Notes: generated from the sequence alone by a model not told the origin. Shown: positions 1 to 9,218, numbered from the stretch's first letter. The stretch is DNA of 64,000 bases from Polaribacter irgensii 23-P (GCF_000153225.1 NZ_CH724148.1:1235438-1299437), one strand, 5' to 3'. Translations and numbers: made by a program.

Positions 1-195
1 ATCTGTGCAGCAGGATTTCTGATTTGTTGCTGTTTTTTGTGACATTTTCATACCACAATTAGTTGCATGTCCAGTAAATGAAGTGTTTACTAAAAAATCT
101 CCACAATAATGGCTTTCAACAGTGAAAGACAGGGTTGAGAATAGCACTAGAAAGGCTAAAAAGGTGGAAAATATTTTAAGGCAACTACTTTTCAT
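1..195 (-). CDS. HYC_CC_PP family protein, N-terminal part (runs off left edge)
   Basis: The reverse strand reads ATG at 195 and stays open to base 1, giving the first 65 residues. A signal peptide or N-terminal membrane segment covers about residues 3-25. It is followed by His-Tyr-Cys at 29-31, Cys47 and a Cys-Cys pair at 62-63. This spacing matches the small Bacteroidota family named HYC_CC_PP, whose function is unknown; the C-terminal Pro-Pro part lies outside the window. The paired cysteines suggest an exported, possibly metal- or redox-linked protein, which is inference. The gene is divergent from the GAF gene at 348. Family assignment rests on motif recognition only. Confidence 0.7.
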   Translation of the reverse strand, partial: MKSSCLKIFSTFLAFLVLFSTLSFTVESHYCGDFLVNTSFTGHATNCGMKMSQKTATNQKSCCTD

Positions 196-347
196 ACGGG
201 GTACAAATTTACAATAACAAATGTAAATCTTTTGTTAAATTGTTTGATAATGTGACTATTACTCACAAAAGGGTTCAAATCATTTGTATTTGGTATTATT
301 CAGCTTATTTTTGTTCGGCAAATAACTGGAATTTATTTACGTTCGCC

Positions 348-818
348 ATGTCAAAACAAAACCAAATGAAAATAGATATATTAAAAAGTAAAGTAGAGAA
401 GGCCCTTTCTCTAAATGGGCAAACAATGGATAGGTTGCAGGCAATTTGTGATTTGTTGGAGCGTGAAATTCTGCATTATGATTGGGTTGGATTTTATTTT
501 AAAAATGGAGATAAAAATGAACTAAAATTAGCGCAATACACAGGTGAGGAAACTGAGCATACGATCATTCCTTTTGGAAAGGGGATCTGTGGTCAAGTGG
601 CAGTAAGCAATAAAAATTTCGTGGTGCAAGATGTTTCTGCACAAGAGAATTATATTTCTTGTGGTTGGAAAGTAAAGTCTGAGATTGTAATTCCGATTTT
701 TGTGAATGATGAAAATGTAGGTCAAATAGATATCGATTCCCATACAGCAAACGTTTTTACTGCAGATGATGAGGAATTATTGGAATTTGTTTGTAAAAAA
801 GTGGCAGAAATTTTATGA
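348..818 (+). CDS. GAF domain protein, free-methionine-(R)-sulfoxide reductase-like
   Basis: A single GAF domain fills this 156-residue protein. The reading frame is open from 240, but the ATG at 348 gives the usual family length; ATG 366 is an alternative. The run WVGFYF (46-51), FGKGICG (76-82), ISCG (103-106) and SEIVIP (111-116) follows the fRMsr (YebR) family, which reduces free methionine-R-sulfoxide in the cytosol. The catalytic-type Cys (Cys105) and the second Cys (Cys81) are present. The position of the resolving Cys, ten residues before Cys81, is His71. It may therefore be a reductase using another thiol or a ligand-binding GAF protein. The assignment to the GAF fold is secure; the activity is not. 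Confidence 0.85.
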   Translation: MSKQNQMKIDILKSKVEKALSLNGQTMDRLQAICDLLEREILHYDWVGFYFKNGDKNELKLAQYTGEETEHTIIPFGKGICGQVAVSNKNFVVQDVSAQENYISCGWKVKSEIVIPIFVNDENVGQIDIDSHTANVFTADDEELLEFVCKKVAEIL

Positions 819-941
819 GATTCGTTCACAAGCGGTGGAGTGAAAAACACTGATTTCAGGGATTGCCAAACTTCTTTTTTTGTCATGTGTTTGATTATAA
901 GTTTTTAAAGAAAATTTCTAATCATTAAGCTCCCCTAAATA

Positions 942-1079
942 ATGAAAGGGCGGCATTCAGAATCAATTTCCAAAGGAGAAAGCACCTTTTCTTTTGCAGC
1001 AGAAAGACAAAAAAAACCAAAAAATTTTAAAGAAAAATTCATAGAATGGTTCCGAGATTTTTTAGAAAATAGTGAATAA
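942..1079 (+). CDS. Possible small protein of 45 residues
   Basis: ATG at 942 opens a 45-codon frame ending in TAA at 1077-1079. The product is charged, with a Lys/Gln-rich middle and an amphipathic end (EKFIEWFRDFLENSE). It lies alone between the GAF gene and purH. No family is recognised and no clear ribosome-binding site is visible, which is normal in Bacteroidota. The amphipathic end looks protein-like, but a chance frame cannot be excluded. Confidence 0.35.
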   Translation: MKGRHSESISKGESTFSFAAERQKKPKNFKEKFIEWFRDFLENSE

Positions 1080-1345
1080 ATTTTATTTTTGTATTATTCA
1101 AGGAATGCTCTCAGGATTCAAGTAAAAATCTTTTTTGTTTTTTCAAGGTTTAGCATGCATGACAAAATGTTACGTATTTTTCCGGAGGAGCTTATAAATT
1201 TTAAAAAGCAACAACTTTGTGGTCTTTTCTTCGTAAATAACGTCAACCAAAGATATTTTTTGTGTGGCGTACATAATTTTTTATTAATATAATTATGTGC
1301 TAAATACGAATAAAAACAAGCTGTATTTTTTTTATAAAATTACTA
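1080..1345. other. AT-rich intergenic region before purH
   Basis: A 67-codon frame at 1089-1292 has Cys/Phe-rich composition with no family resemblance and looks like noise. I see no RNA gene or repeat here. The right end leads into the purH promoter. Confidence 0.5.
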
Positions 1346-1376
1346 TTGTAGTAACCTTATAGTTTTCTTAATTTTG
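1346..1376 (+). promoter_or_regulatory. Bacteroidota-type promoter for purH
   Basis: TTG at 1346-1348, 20 bases, then TAATTTTG at 1369-1376 fit the Bacteroidota sigma factor consensus (TTG, 17-23 nt, TAnnTTTG). The expected transcription start near 1383 lies about 15 bases before the purH ATG. Confidence 0.65.
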
Positions 1377-1397
1377 TGTGCTTAACAACACAACAAA

Positions 1398-2927
1398 ATG
1401 AGCACTTCAAAAACAATTAAATCTGCATTAATTTCCGTTTTTCACAAAGACGGTTTAGAACCTATTGTGAGAAAATTAAATCAATTAAATGTTACCATTT
1501 ATTCTACAGGTGGTACAGAAAAATTTATTAAAGAATTGGGGATTCCTGTGGTTCCTGTTGAAGAAGTAACTTCATACCCTTCGATTTTAGGAGGAAGAGT
1601 AAAAACATTGCATCCAAAAGTTTTTGGTGGGATTTTAAACAGACAAGATCACGAAGGAGATATTGCGCAGTTAGAAGAGTTTGATATTCCTCAAATTGAC
1701 TTAGTTATTGTAGATTTATATCCATTTGAAAAAACAGTTTCCTCGGGAGCTCTTGAAGCGGACATTGTAGAAAAAATTGATATTGGTGGGATTTCTTTGA
1801 TTCGAGCTTCTGCAAAAAATTTCAAGGATACTTTTACCATTTCTTCGATGGATCAGTATGCTGCCTTTTTAGAAATCTTAACAGCAGACATGGGAGCAAC
1901 TTCCATGGAGCAGAGAAAGATGTTTGCAGCAAAATCTTTTAATATTTCTTCACATTACGACACCGCAATTTTTAACTATTTCAACGCGGGTGAAACACCG
2001 GTGTTAAAAGTTAGTGAAACAAAAGCACAAGTACTTAGGTATGGTGAGAATCCGCATCAAAAGGGATATTTCTTTGGAGATTTAGAAGCGATTTTTGACA
2101 AGCTACACGGGAAAGAATTGAGTTATAACAACTTATTAGATGTAGATGCTGCCGTAAATTTAATAGCTGAATTTACAGGAGAGGCACCTACTTTTGCTAT
2201 TTTAAAGCATAATAACGCCTGTGGTTTTGCACAAAGGGAAACCATTAAACAAGCATATGTAGACGCCTTAGCAGGAGATCCAGTCTCTGCTTTTGGTGGA
2301 GTTTTAATATCAAATACAGAAATAGATGCAGCTACTGCAACTGAAATTCACGGACTATTCTGCGAAGTCGTAATTGCGCCAAGTTATCAAACAGAGGCAC
2401 TTTCAATTTTGAAAGGAAAGAAGAATAGAATTATTCTAATTCAGAAAGAGGTTGCGTTGCCAACAACTTCGATTAGAACGTGTTTAAATGGAAATTTAGT
2501 GCAGGATAAAGACAGCATTACAGACACCCTTAAAGATCTGAAATACGCAACCGATACGAAGCCTTCAGAAAGTGAGTTAGAAGATTTGTTATTTGCTTCT
2601 AAGCTTTGTAAAAACACAAAGTCAAATACAATTATCTTAGTAAAAAATAAGCAATTGTTAGCAGGAGGAACAGGACAGACAAGTAGAGTAGATGCTTTAA
2701 ACCAAGCAATCGAAAAAGCGCGTTCTTTTAAATTTGATTTAAATGGCAGTGTAATGGCAAGTGATGCCTTCTTTCCTTTCCCCGACTGTGTAGAAATCGC
2801 AGACAAAGCAGGTATAAAAAGTGTAATTCAGCCTGGTGGTTCTATTAAAGATCAATTGAGTATTGAGTACTGTAACAAGAACAATGTGTCTATGGTTATG
2901 ACTGGAATTAGACATTTTAAACATTAA
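1398..2927 (+). CDS. purH: Bifunctional AICAR formyltransferase / IMP cyclohydrolase
   Basis: PurH performs the last two steps of purine synthesis in the cytosol: AICAR is formylated with 10-formyl-tetrahydrofolate and then closed to IMP. The 509-residue length is normal for the family. The N-terminal MGS-like cyclohydrolase domain (about 1-150) carries STGGTEKFI near residue 36 and GGRVKTLHPKV near 65. The C-terminal transformylase domain holds LRYGENPHQKG, LKHNNACGFA and DPVSAFGGV. It appears monocistronic, with its own promoter just upstream and the mreB promoter directly after it. Confidence 0.97.
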   Translation: MSTSKTIKSALISVFHKDGLEPIVRKLNQLNVTIYSTGGTEKFIKELGIPVVPVEEVTSYPSILGGRVKTLHPKVFGGILNRQDHEGDIAQLEEFDIPQIDLVIVDLYPFEKTVSSGALEADIVEKIDIGGISLIRASAKNFKDTFTISSMDQYAAFLEILTADMGATSMEQRKMFAAKSFNISSHYDTAIFNYFNAGETPVLKVSETKAQVLRYGENPHQKGYFFGDLEAIFDKLHGKELSYNNLLDVDAAVNLIAEFTGEAPTFAILKHNNACGFAQRETIKQAYVDALAGDPVSAFGGVLISNTEIDAATATEIHGLFCEVVIAPSYQTEALSILKGKKNRIILIQKEVALPTTSIRTCLNGNLVQDKDSITDTLKDLKYATDTKPSESELEDLLFASKLCKNTKSNTIILVKNKQLLAGGTGQTSRVDALNQAIEKARSFKFDLNGSVMASDAFFPFPDCVEIADKAGIKSVIQPGGSIKDQLSIEYCNKNNVSMVMTGIRHFKH

Positions 2928-2938
2928 TTATTTATAGG

Positions 2939-2968
2939 TTGTTTGCAATAAGAAATTTAGTAAATTTG
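2939..2968 (+). promoter_or_regulatory. Promoter of the mre/mrd cell-shape operon
   Basis: TTG (2939-2941), 19 bases, TAAATTTG (2961-2968) is a close match to the Bacteroidota promoter consensus. It lies between the purH stop and the mreB start, leaving a leader of about 38 bases. Confidence 0.65.
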
Positions 2969-3012
2969 TGAGAATAGGAATGGTAGTTATAACAATATAA
3001 TAAAAATATTTT

Positions 3013-4041
3013 ATGGGTTTCTTTGATTTTATGACGGAAGATATTGCGATTGATTTAGGAACCGCAAATACTTTAATAATCCACAAAGGAAAAGTGGTTA
3101 TTGACAGCCCTTCTATTGTTGCAAGAGATAGAACTACTGGTAAAATCATTGCAATTGGAAAAGAAGCCAATTTAATGCAAGGGAAAACCCATGAAAATAT
3201 AAAGACAATTCGCCCTTTAAAGGATGGTGTTATTGCAGATTTTCAGGCCTCTGAAGAAATGATTAAAGAATTTGTAAAACAGATTCCGTCGATCAAAAAG
3301 AAATTATTTCCGCCAGCATTGCGCATGGTAATTTGTATTCCGTCCGGAATTACAGAGGTAGAAAAGAGAGCCGTTAGAGATTCTGCAAAACATATGAATG
3401 CCAAAGAAATCTATTTAATTTACGAACCGATGGCAGCAGCAATAGGTGTTGGTATTGACATTATGGAGCCAAAAGGGAACATGATTATTGACATTGGGGG
3501 AGGAACAACAGAAATTGCAGTAATCGCCTTAGCAGGTATTGTTTGTGATCAATCGGTGAAAGTTGCAGGGGATCTCTTTACAAATGATATTATGTATTAC
3601 ATGCGCACGCAGCACAATTTACATGTAGGCGAAACGACTGCAGAAAAAGTGAAAATCACAATTGGTGCAGCCACAGAAGATTTAGAAACTCCGCCAGAAG
3701 ACATGTTAGTGCAAGGAAGAGATTTGTTAAGTGGTAAGCCAAAACAGGTGCAGGTTTCTTATCGAGAGATTGCAAAAGCACTAGATAAATCTATTTTAAG
3801 AATAGAAGATGCCGTAATGGAAACGCTGTCAAAAACACCTCCAGAATTAGCTGCGGATATTTATAACAGCGGCATTTATTTAGCTGGAGGAGGCTCTATG
3901 TTAAGAGGTTTAGATAAAAGACTCTCAAGGAAAACAGACTTGCCTGTGTATGTTGCGGAAGATCCACTAAGAGCGGTAGTTCGTGGAACTGGAATTGCTT
4001 TAAAAGAATTAGATAAATACAAAAGCGTATTGATGAAATAA
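3013..4041 (+). CDS. mreB: Rod-shape-determining actin homologue MreB
   Basis: MreB forms ATP-dependent filaments under the inner membrane that position the elongation machinery for peptidoglycan synthesis. The 342-residue length is standard. The first phosphate loop reads DLGTANT from residue 14 and the second DIGGGTTEIAV from about 160. The N-terminus (GFFDFMTEDIAIDLG) matches the family start. It is the first gene of mreB-mreC-mreD-mrdA-rodA, whose order and tight spacing show that filament, membrane partners, transpeptidase and glycosyltransferase are made together. Confidence 0.97.
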   Translation: MGFFDFMTEDIAIDLGTANTLIIHKGKVVIDSPSIVARDRTTGKIIAIGKEANLMQGKTHENIKTIRPLKDGVIADFQASEEMIKEFVKQIPSIKKKLFPPALRMVICIPSGITEVEKRAVRDSAKHMNAKEIYLIYEPMAAAIGVGIDIMEPKGNMIIDIGGGTTEIAVIALAGIVCDQSVKVAGDLFTNDIMYYMRTQHNLHVGETTAEKVKITIGAATEDLETPPEDMLVQGRDLLSGKPKQVQVSYREIAKALDKSILRIEDAVMETLSKTPPELAADIYNSGIYLAGGGSMLRGLDKRLSRKTDLPVYVAEDPLRAVVRGTGIALKELDKYKSVLMK

Positions 4042-4063
4042 GCTTTTAGACTCGTTAAAAAAA

Positions 4064-4891
4064 ATGCAACAACTGATTTACTTTTTTCGAAAGTTTAAAT
4101 ATTTTTTATTCTTTTTATTGTTGCAATGTATCGCTTTAACACTCATTTTCACCAATCTAAATTTTCACAAAAGTAAGTATGTTACTTCTGCAAACGCCGT
4201 GACTGGTAGTTTCTACAATTATACCTTTAGTATTTCGGAGTATTTTAGTTTGAAGAAGACGAATCATGAATTACTAGTGGAGAATACCCTCCTGAGAAAT
4301 CGCTTAGAACAAAAACAAAAAACGACTTTTCTTACAGACTCCACTCTAATAGATACGATAAAATACTTTCAAAAATACACTTTTTCAAATGCGCGTATTA
4401 TTAATAATAACTTTACGAAGGCATTCAACTATCTTACTCTTAACAAAGGGATACATGATAGTATCCGCAAAGAAATGGCAGTTGTGAACGGGAAAGGAAT
4501 CATTGGAATTACGGAAACAGTTTCTCTCAACTACACAAGAGTTCAATCAGTGCTTAACAAAAATTCCAAATTAAATGCGAGGTTGAAAAATAGCGGATAT
4601 TTTGGTTCTTTAAAATGGGATGGGCAAGATTATAGAATTCTTCAGTTAACAGACATTCCGAGGCAAGCGGTAGTGAAAATTGGAGATACTATAGAAACTG
4701 ACGGGAAATCTACTATTTTTCCAGAGGGTATTTTGATTGGAATCGTAGTTGGGGTAGATAATAACAATGCGGCAGACAACGCGATTGATGTGAGGTTATT
4801 TAATGATATGAGTAGTGTTGGGCCAGTATATATTATCAAGAACTTACATAAATATGAAATTAAAGAGTTAGAAAATACGATCAATGAGTAA
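4064..4891 (+). CDS. mreC: Cell-shape protein MreC
   Basis: MreC spans the inner membrane once and links MreB to the periplasmic penicillin-binding proteins. In this 275-residue protein a transmembrane helix covers about 11-29. A predicted coiled coil follows around 65-95, and then the paired beta-barrel domain with GIIGI and IFPEGILIGIV segments typical of MreC. It starts 22 bases after mreB and overlaps mreD by 8 bases, which suggests coupled translation. Confidence 0.93.
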   Translation: MQQLIYFFRKFKYFLFFLLLQCIALTLIFTNLNFHKSKYVTSANAVTGSFYNYTFSISEYFSLKKTNHELLVENTLLRNRLEQKQKTTFLTDSTLIDTIKYFQKYTFSNARIINNNFTKAFNYLTLNKGIHDSIRKEMAVVNGKGIIGITETVSLNYTRVQSVLNKNSKLNARLKNSGYFGSLKWDGQDYRILQLTDIPRQAVVKIGDTIETDGKSTIFPEGILIGIVVGVDNNNAADNAIDVRLFNDMSSVGPVYIIKNLHKYEIKELENTINE

Positions 4892-5387
4892 GACAATCTC
4901 CTTCGGAATTCTTTTTCTATTTGTAGTCTTACTGCAAGTCTTCGTCTTAAATAACATTTTATTTTTAGGGCATGTAAACCCTTATTTATATATTATTTTC
5001 ATTTTCTTATTTCCCTTGAAAAAAAATAGATTTGGCTTTTTATTCGTTGCCTTTTTATTGGGGTTAAGTGTGGATTTTTTTTCTGACTCTAGTGGGATTC
5101 ACGCTTTTTCAACGCTGACAATTGCGTATTTGAGATTATTTTTTGTGAGCGTTTTTTTTAGAAAATATGAAGTAGATTATCCTTTTTTTAATTTGGATTT
5201 AGAACCTTTTGGGAAGAAGCTTAACTATGTTACCACCTTAACATTGGTCCATCATTTTATCTTATTTTCTTTCGCTAACTTTAGTTTTGAGAATTTTTCT
5301 CAAGTGGTATTGAATACACTCTATTCAAGTTTTTTTACATTGGTACTTTATTTCTTGGTGGTTTACATTTTTTCTAAAAAACAATAA
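4884..5387 (+). CDS. mreD: Cell-shape membrane protein MreD
   Basis: This is a 167-residue, very hydrophobic protein with about five membrane helices, the normal MreD size. Sequence conservation in this family is low, and the call relies on position (between mreC and mrdA), length and topology. Its ATG overlaps the mreC end by 8 bases, and its TAA shares a base with the next ATG (TAATG). In known systems MreD acts with MreC in the elongasome. Confidence 0.88.
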   Translation: MSKTISFGILFLFVVLLQVFVLNNILFLGHVNPYLYIIFIFLFPLKKNRFGFLFVAFLLGLSVDFFSDSSGIHAFSTLTIAYLRLFFVSVFFRKYEVDYPFFNLDLEPFGKKLNYVTTLTLVHHFILFSFANFSFENFSQVVLNTLYSSFFTLVLYFLVVYIFSKKQ

Positions 5388-7279
5388 TGCAAAAAAGTTT
5401 TTTACTTTATTTTTTAATTACGCTTGTAGGTGTAGTTTTTATAGGTCGTTTATTTCAACTCCAAATAATTAGGGGTGAAAAATATGATCCAATTCACAAT
5501 GCTGCAGTAAAGACAGAATATGATTATCCAGAAAGAGGATATATTTATGACAGAAATGGGGTGTTGTTGGTTGCAAACCAAATTTCTTATGATGTTATGA
5601 TGCAGCCAAATCAAGTAGTCGCTTTAGATACATTAGAATTTTGCAAGCTACTAAAAATAACTAAAAAAGATTTTTTAAGGAGATACCAGAAAGCAGATGC
5701 GTTCGCTTCTTACCTCCCTTCAGTTTTTTTAAAACAGTTAGCAAAAGAAGACTTTGCATTTCTTCAAGAGAAGCTTCACAAGTATCGTGGATTTTTTATC
5801 CAGAAAAGAATTATTAGAGAGTATCCTATAAATGCCGCAGCAAATGTTTTGGGGTATATAGGCGAGGTAAATGAACAACTTGCAAAAACAAACAGTTACT
5901 ATCAAGCCGGTGAGTTGATTGGCAAAGATGGTATTGAAAAACAATACGAAGATTTTTTAAGAGGTAGGAAAGGAAAAAAATATTTTAACAGGAATAATTT
6001 TAATAAGGTTACAGGTTCCTTTAAGAATGGAGATAAAGATACATTGGCAAAAAATGGTAAAGATTTAAAGTTAACATTAGACATTCAACTTCAGGAATAC
6101 GCTCAAAAGTTAATGAAGGGTAAAAGAGGAGGTATTGTTGCCATAGAGCCGAGTACTGGAGAAATTTTAGCTTTAGTTACTGCTCCTTCTTACGATCCAA
6201 ACATGTTGGTTGGTAGAAAACGATCTAAAAATTCGGTAATCTTAATGGATCCAGAAAATTTGGCAAAGCCAACATATGATAGAGGATTAAAAGCTTCTTA
6301 TCCGCCTGGTTCACCTTTTAAAATGATGAATGCTTTAATTGGGTTACAAGAAGGTGTGATTACGCAAAAAACTTCTTTTTATTGTTATCATGGTTACCAG
6401 TATGGGGGGCGGGCGAGTGATTTTATGGGTTGCCACTGTGGAATCTATGGACAACCGATTCAATTAAAAACGGCTATTGCGAAGTCTTGTAATAGTTATT
6501 TTTCAAATATTTATAAGAGAATTATTCAAAAAAATAACAAGCCTTCTGAGGGTTTAGATGCTTGGAGTGAACACGTGAAAAGTTTTGGGTTGGGAAATTA
6601 TTTAGGGTACGATTTACCACAGGGGAGTCCCGGTTTAATTCCTACAGGAAAGTATTATGACGACATGTATAGATATGCTTGGAGTGCCTCTACAAATATC
6701 TCAAATGCTATTGGACAAGGAGAAGTGCAGACGACTCCGATTCAGTTGGCTAATTTTACTGCTGCAATTGCAAATAAGGGTTTTTTTTACACGCCACATA
6801 TTTTAAAAGAAGTTAACAATACTCCAATAGATTTTTTGGATTTCACGAAGAAAAAACAAACAACGATTGATAGAGAACATTTTACGCCAGTTATAGAAGC
6901 GATGTACGAAGTTTTTAATACAGGAACAGGTAGGTGGAGTCAAGTGAAAGGAATTGAAATTTGTGGGAAAACAGGAACTTCAGAGAATTATGCGGTAGTG
7001 AACGGAGAAAGAATAAAGTTGGAAGATCATTCTATTTTGGTCGCTTTTGCACCAAAAGACAATCCAAAAATTGCGCTTGCTATTTTTGTGGAAAATGGTG
7101 GTTATGGTTCTGCAATTGCAGCCCCTATTTCTAGCCTTTTGATAGAGCAGTATTTAAACGGTAAAATTTCTGAAGCAACGAAGTATCGAGAGACGAACAT
7201 GATGAAGATTAGTCTGCAAGCAGAATATGACAAACTAATCCCCAAAAAAAAGGTAGAAATTGAGGAGGGAACGAAATAA
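5387..7279 (+). CDS. mrdA: Penicillin-binding protein 2 (elongation transpeptidase)
   Basis: PBP2 cross-links peptidoglycan during side-wall elongation, paired with the glycosyltransferase RodA. The 630-residue protein has an N-terminal membrane anchor (about 5-25) and a non-catalytic dimerisation domain beginning RGYIYDRNG. The transpeptidase domain has the three active-site boxes: SPFK (nucleophilic Ser), SCN, and KTGTSEN. Length and order are typical. It overlaps the end of mreD by one base and the start of rodA by 20 bases. Confidence 0.96.
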   Translation: MQKSFLLYFLITLVGVVFIGRLFQLQIIRGEKYDPIHNAAVKTEYDYPERGYIYDRNGVLLVANQISYDVMMQPNQVVALDTLEFCKLLKITKKDFLRRYQKADAFASYLPSVFLKQLAKEDFAFLQEKLHKYRGFFIQKRIIREYPINAAANVLGYIGEVNEQLAKTNSYYQAGELIGKDGIEKQYEDFLRGRKGKKYFNRNNFNKVTGSFKNGDKDTLAKNGKDLKLTLDIQLQEYAQKLMKGKRGGIVAIEPSTGEILALVTAPSYDPNMLVGRKRSKNSVILMDPENLAKPTYDRGLKASYPPGSPFKMMNALIGLQEGVITQKTSFYCYHGYQYGGRASDFMGCHCGIYGQPIQLKTAIAKSCNSYFSNIYKRIIQKNNKPSEGLDAWSEHVKSFGLGNYLGYDLPQGSPGLIPTGKYYDDMYRYAWSASTNISNAIGQGEVQTTPIQLANFTAAIANKGFFYTPHILKEVNNTPIDFLDFTKKKQTTIDREHFTPVIEAMYEVFNTGTGRWSQVKGIEICGKTGTSENYAVVNGERIKLEDHSILVAFAPKDNPKIALAIFVENGGYGSAIAAPISSLLIEQYLNGKISEATKYRETNMMKISLQAEYDKLIPKKKVEIEEGTK

Positions 7280-8540
7280 TATTTTTGCCGGTATTGACTG
7301 GCTTTTGGTGCTTATTTTTATAGTTTTGGTCAGCTTTGGTTGGTTCAATATTTATTCAGCCTCAAAAACAGAGGAAGACCTAGAATTGCTGAGTTTTTCA
7401 ACTGAATACGGGAAGCAGCTTATCTTTATCTTTCTAACAATTCCTTTAATTATCACAATTCTTTTTTTTAATTCTGAGTTCTATGAGAAGTTTTCAGGAA
7501 TTTTTTATATTGTTTCTTTAGCAACGCTTGCTGGATTGTTTCTTTTTGGGAAAACAATTAACGGAGCTACTTCTTGGTATAGTTTTGGAGTATTGGGTCT
7601 ACAGCCTTCGGAGTTTGTAAAGGCATTTACGGCATTAGCAGTGGCGAAACTAATAAGTGATCGGCAGTATAGTTTTAAGTTAGTTAAAAATCAAATTAAA
7701 GCTTTTGTTGTTGTATTCATACCCGCTTTTTTAATCACATTACAACCAGATGTTGGTTCTGCGCTTATTTACTTATCTTTTTTCTTGGTATTTCACAGAG
7801 AGGGCCTAACGCTAAATTATATCATTTCGGGAGTTCTTGTGATTGTCTTATTTATATTAACTATTTTATTTGGCGTTTCGTGGGTCTTATTCGGTTTCTT
7901 TATACTGATCAGCATTCTTAGCGCTTATGCAATTTATAGAGGTGGGAAGCGTTTTTTGCGTTTTAATTGGTATAAAATTATAGCATTATACGTGGTAGTT
8001 GCTATTTTAATTATTGGATCGGGATATGCCTATACTACTGTTTTTAAGCAGCACCACAGAGATCGCTTTGAAATTTTACTTGGGTTAAAAAAAGACAATC
8101 AAGGTATTGGGTACAACTCATATCAATCGGAATTGACGATAAGTTCAGGAGGGTTTAATGGCAAAGGATTTTTAAAAGGAGACTTAACTCAGGGTGATTT
8201 CGTTCCAGAGCAGCACACAGACTATATTTTTAGCGTAATCGGTGAAGAGTGGGGTTTTGTAGGGAGTTCTTTTGTGATTATTTTGTTTATGATTTTGTTG
8301 TATCGCATTGTGTACTTAGCGGAAACACATACAAATAAATTTGGTCGGATTTACGGATATAGCTTGGCGTCAATTTTATTCTTTCATGTTATTGTGAATG
8401 TAGGAATGGTCATCGGTTTACTTCCAACTGTTGGCATTCCTTTGCCTTTCTTTAGCTACGGAGGCTCTTCTTTGTGGGGCTTTACAATCTTACTTTTTAT
8501 TTTTGTTAGATTGGATGCTCATAAAAATCATGATTTATAA
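7260..8540 (+). CDS. rodA: Peptidoglycan glycosyltransferase RodA (SEDS family)
   Basis: RodA polymerises lipid II in the inner membrane as partner of PBP2. The 426-residue protein has about ten membrane segments and the SEDS signatures: QPSEFVKAF, QPDVGSALIY, and the C-terminal GLLPTVGIPLPFFSYGGSS. The start is taken as TTG at 7260, inside mrdA, because no ATG occurs before the conserved NIFAGIDWL. A GAGGAGGG run lies right after this TTG, but its role is unclear. It is the last gene of the elongation operon. Confidence 0.95.
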   Translation: MRRERNNIFAGIDWLLVLIFIVLVSFGWFNIYSASKTEEDLELLSFSTEYGKQLIFIFLTIPLIITILFFNSEFYEKFSGIFYIVSLATLAGLFLFGKTINGATSWYSFGVLGLQPSEFVKAFTALAVAKLISDRQYSFKLVKNQIKAFVVVFIPAFLITLQPDVGSALIYLSFFLVFHREGLTLNYIISGVLVIVLFILTILFGVSWVLFGFFILISILSAYAIYRGGKRFLRFNWYKIIALYVVVAILIIGSGYAYTTVFKQHHRDRFEILLGLKKDNQGIGYNSYQSELTISSGGFNGKGFLKGDLTQGDFVPEQHTDYIFSVIGEEWGFVGSSFVIILFMILLYRIVYLAETHTNKFGRIYGYSLASILFFHVIVNVGMVIGLLPTVGIPLPFFSYGGSSLWGFTILLFIFVRLDAHKNHDL

Positions 8541-8782
8541 CAACGGGCAAATACAGCGTTTATCGTCTCCTCGTAGATAGTAGTTGTATCGATCGTAATC
8601 AGCTTAATAATGATGTTGTAGTGCCGCTTATCTTAGAGAATACACTGAAGGGGAGTACCTTTCTGTTTCATTGATAGCCATTGCTATGCGGGGTAGAAAA
8701 ATACGAAAGCTTTAGTCCTGAAATTACAAACAGAGGACGCTATCTGTTAAAAGAGCTATTTCGTATATTGTTAGAAACAAAA

Positions 8783-8811
8783 AAAAACCTAAATAAAATA
8801 TTTAGGTTTTT
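8783..8811. terminator. Bidirectional intrinsic terminator between rodA and rpsT
   Basis: A 13-bp stem (AAAAACCTAAATA, 8783-8795, with its complement at 8799-8811) and 3-base loop has A-runs before and T-runs after it on either strand. It can end rodA transcripts and minus-strand rpsT transcripts. The 240 bases between rodA and this hairpin hold only short broken frames that I cannot identify. Confidence 0.7.
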
Positions 8812-8831
8812 GATTTTAAAGAAATAAAAAT

Positions 8832-9083
8832 TTAGAGAGCAGCTACGTGCTTCGTTAATTTTGATTTGATGTTGGCAGCCTTATTCTTGTGAATAATATT
8901 TTTCTTAGCTAATTTGTCTAGCATAGAAATGACAGCATTTAATTTCTGTTCTGCTTCTGTTTTGTCTTCTAAAGTACGTAGATTTCTTACCGCATTTCTT
9001 GTGGTCTTGTGCTGGTATTTGTTACGTAACTTTTTAGCTTCGTTACTTCTAATTCTTTTTAATGCTGACTTGTGATTTGCCAT
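8832..9083 (-). CDS. rpsT: 30S ribosomal protein S20
   Basis: S20 binds 16S rRNA early in assembly of the small ribosomal subunit. The 83-residue, Lys/Arg-rich helical protein starts MANHKSALKRIR, the standard S20 N-terminus, and keeps the family length. It lies 32 bases after the tRNA-Glu gene on the same strand and probably shares its promoter. A strong hairpin terminator sits just past its stop. Confidence 0.96.
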   Translation of the reverse strand: MANHKSALKRIRSNEAKKLRNKYQHKTTRNAVRNLRTLEDKTEAEQKLNAVISMLDKLAKKNIIHKNKAANIKSKLTKHVAAL

Positions 9084-9115
9084 AACCTTTGTTTCGTTTT
9101 TTTATTAAAACTTTG

Positions 9116-9187
9116 TAGTCCGTACGGGAATCGAACCCGTGTTACATGGATGAAAACCATGCGTCCTAACCCCTAGACGAACGGACC
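9116..9187 (-). tRNA. tRNA-Glu (anticodon TTC)
   Basis: On the minus strand the 72-nt sequence folds as a cloverleaf. The acceptor arm is GGTCCGT with ACGGACT, and the anticodon stem CATGG/CCATG holds loop TTTTCAT with anticodon TTC. The T arm is CGGGTTCGATTCCCG. Base 73 is A, and CCA is not encoded. Confidence 0.96.
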
Positions 9188-9218
9188 AGAACAATTAAGT
9201 ATGCCCTAATTGCGGGTG

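Noticed and set aside
1089..1292. 67-codon ORF before purH
   Set aside because: Cys/Phe-rich random composition, no family, and it runs into the promoter region.
2441..2806. Minus-strand ORF inside purH
   Set aside because: Shadow frame; purH is intact and conserved over the same bases.
8541..8782. Structured RNA gene between rodA and rpsT
   Set aside because: Only the terminator hairpin is convincing; the rest shows short broken frames with no stable fold that I can see.
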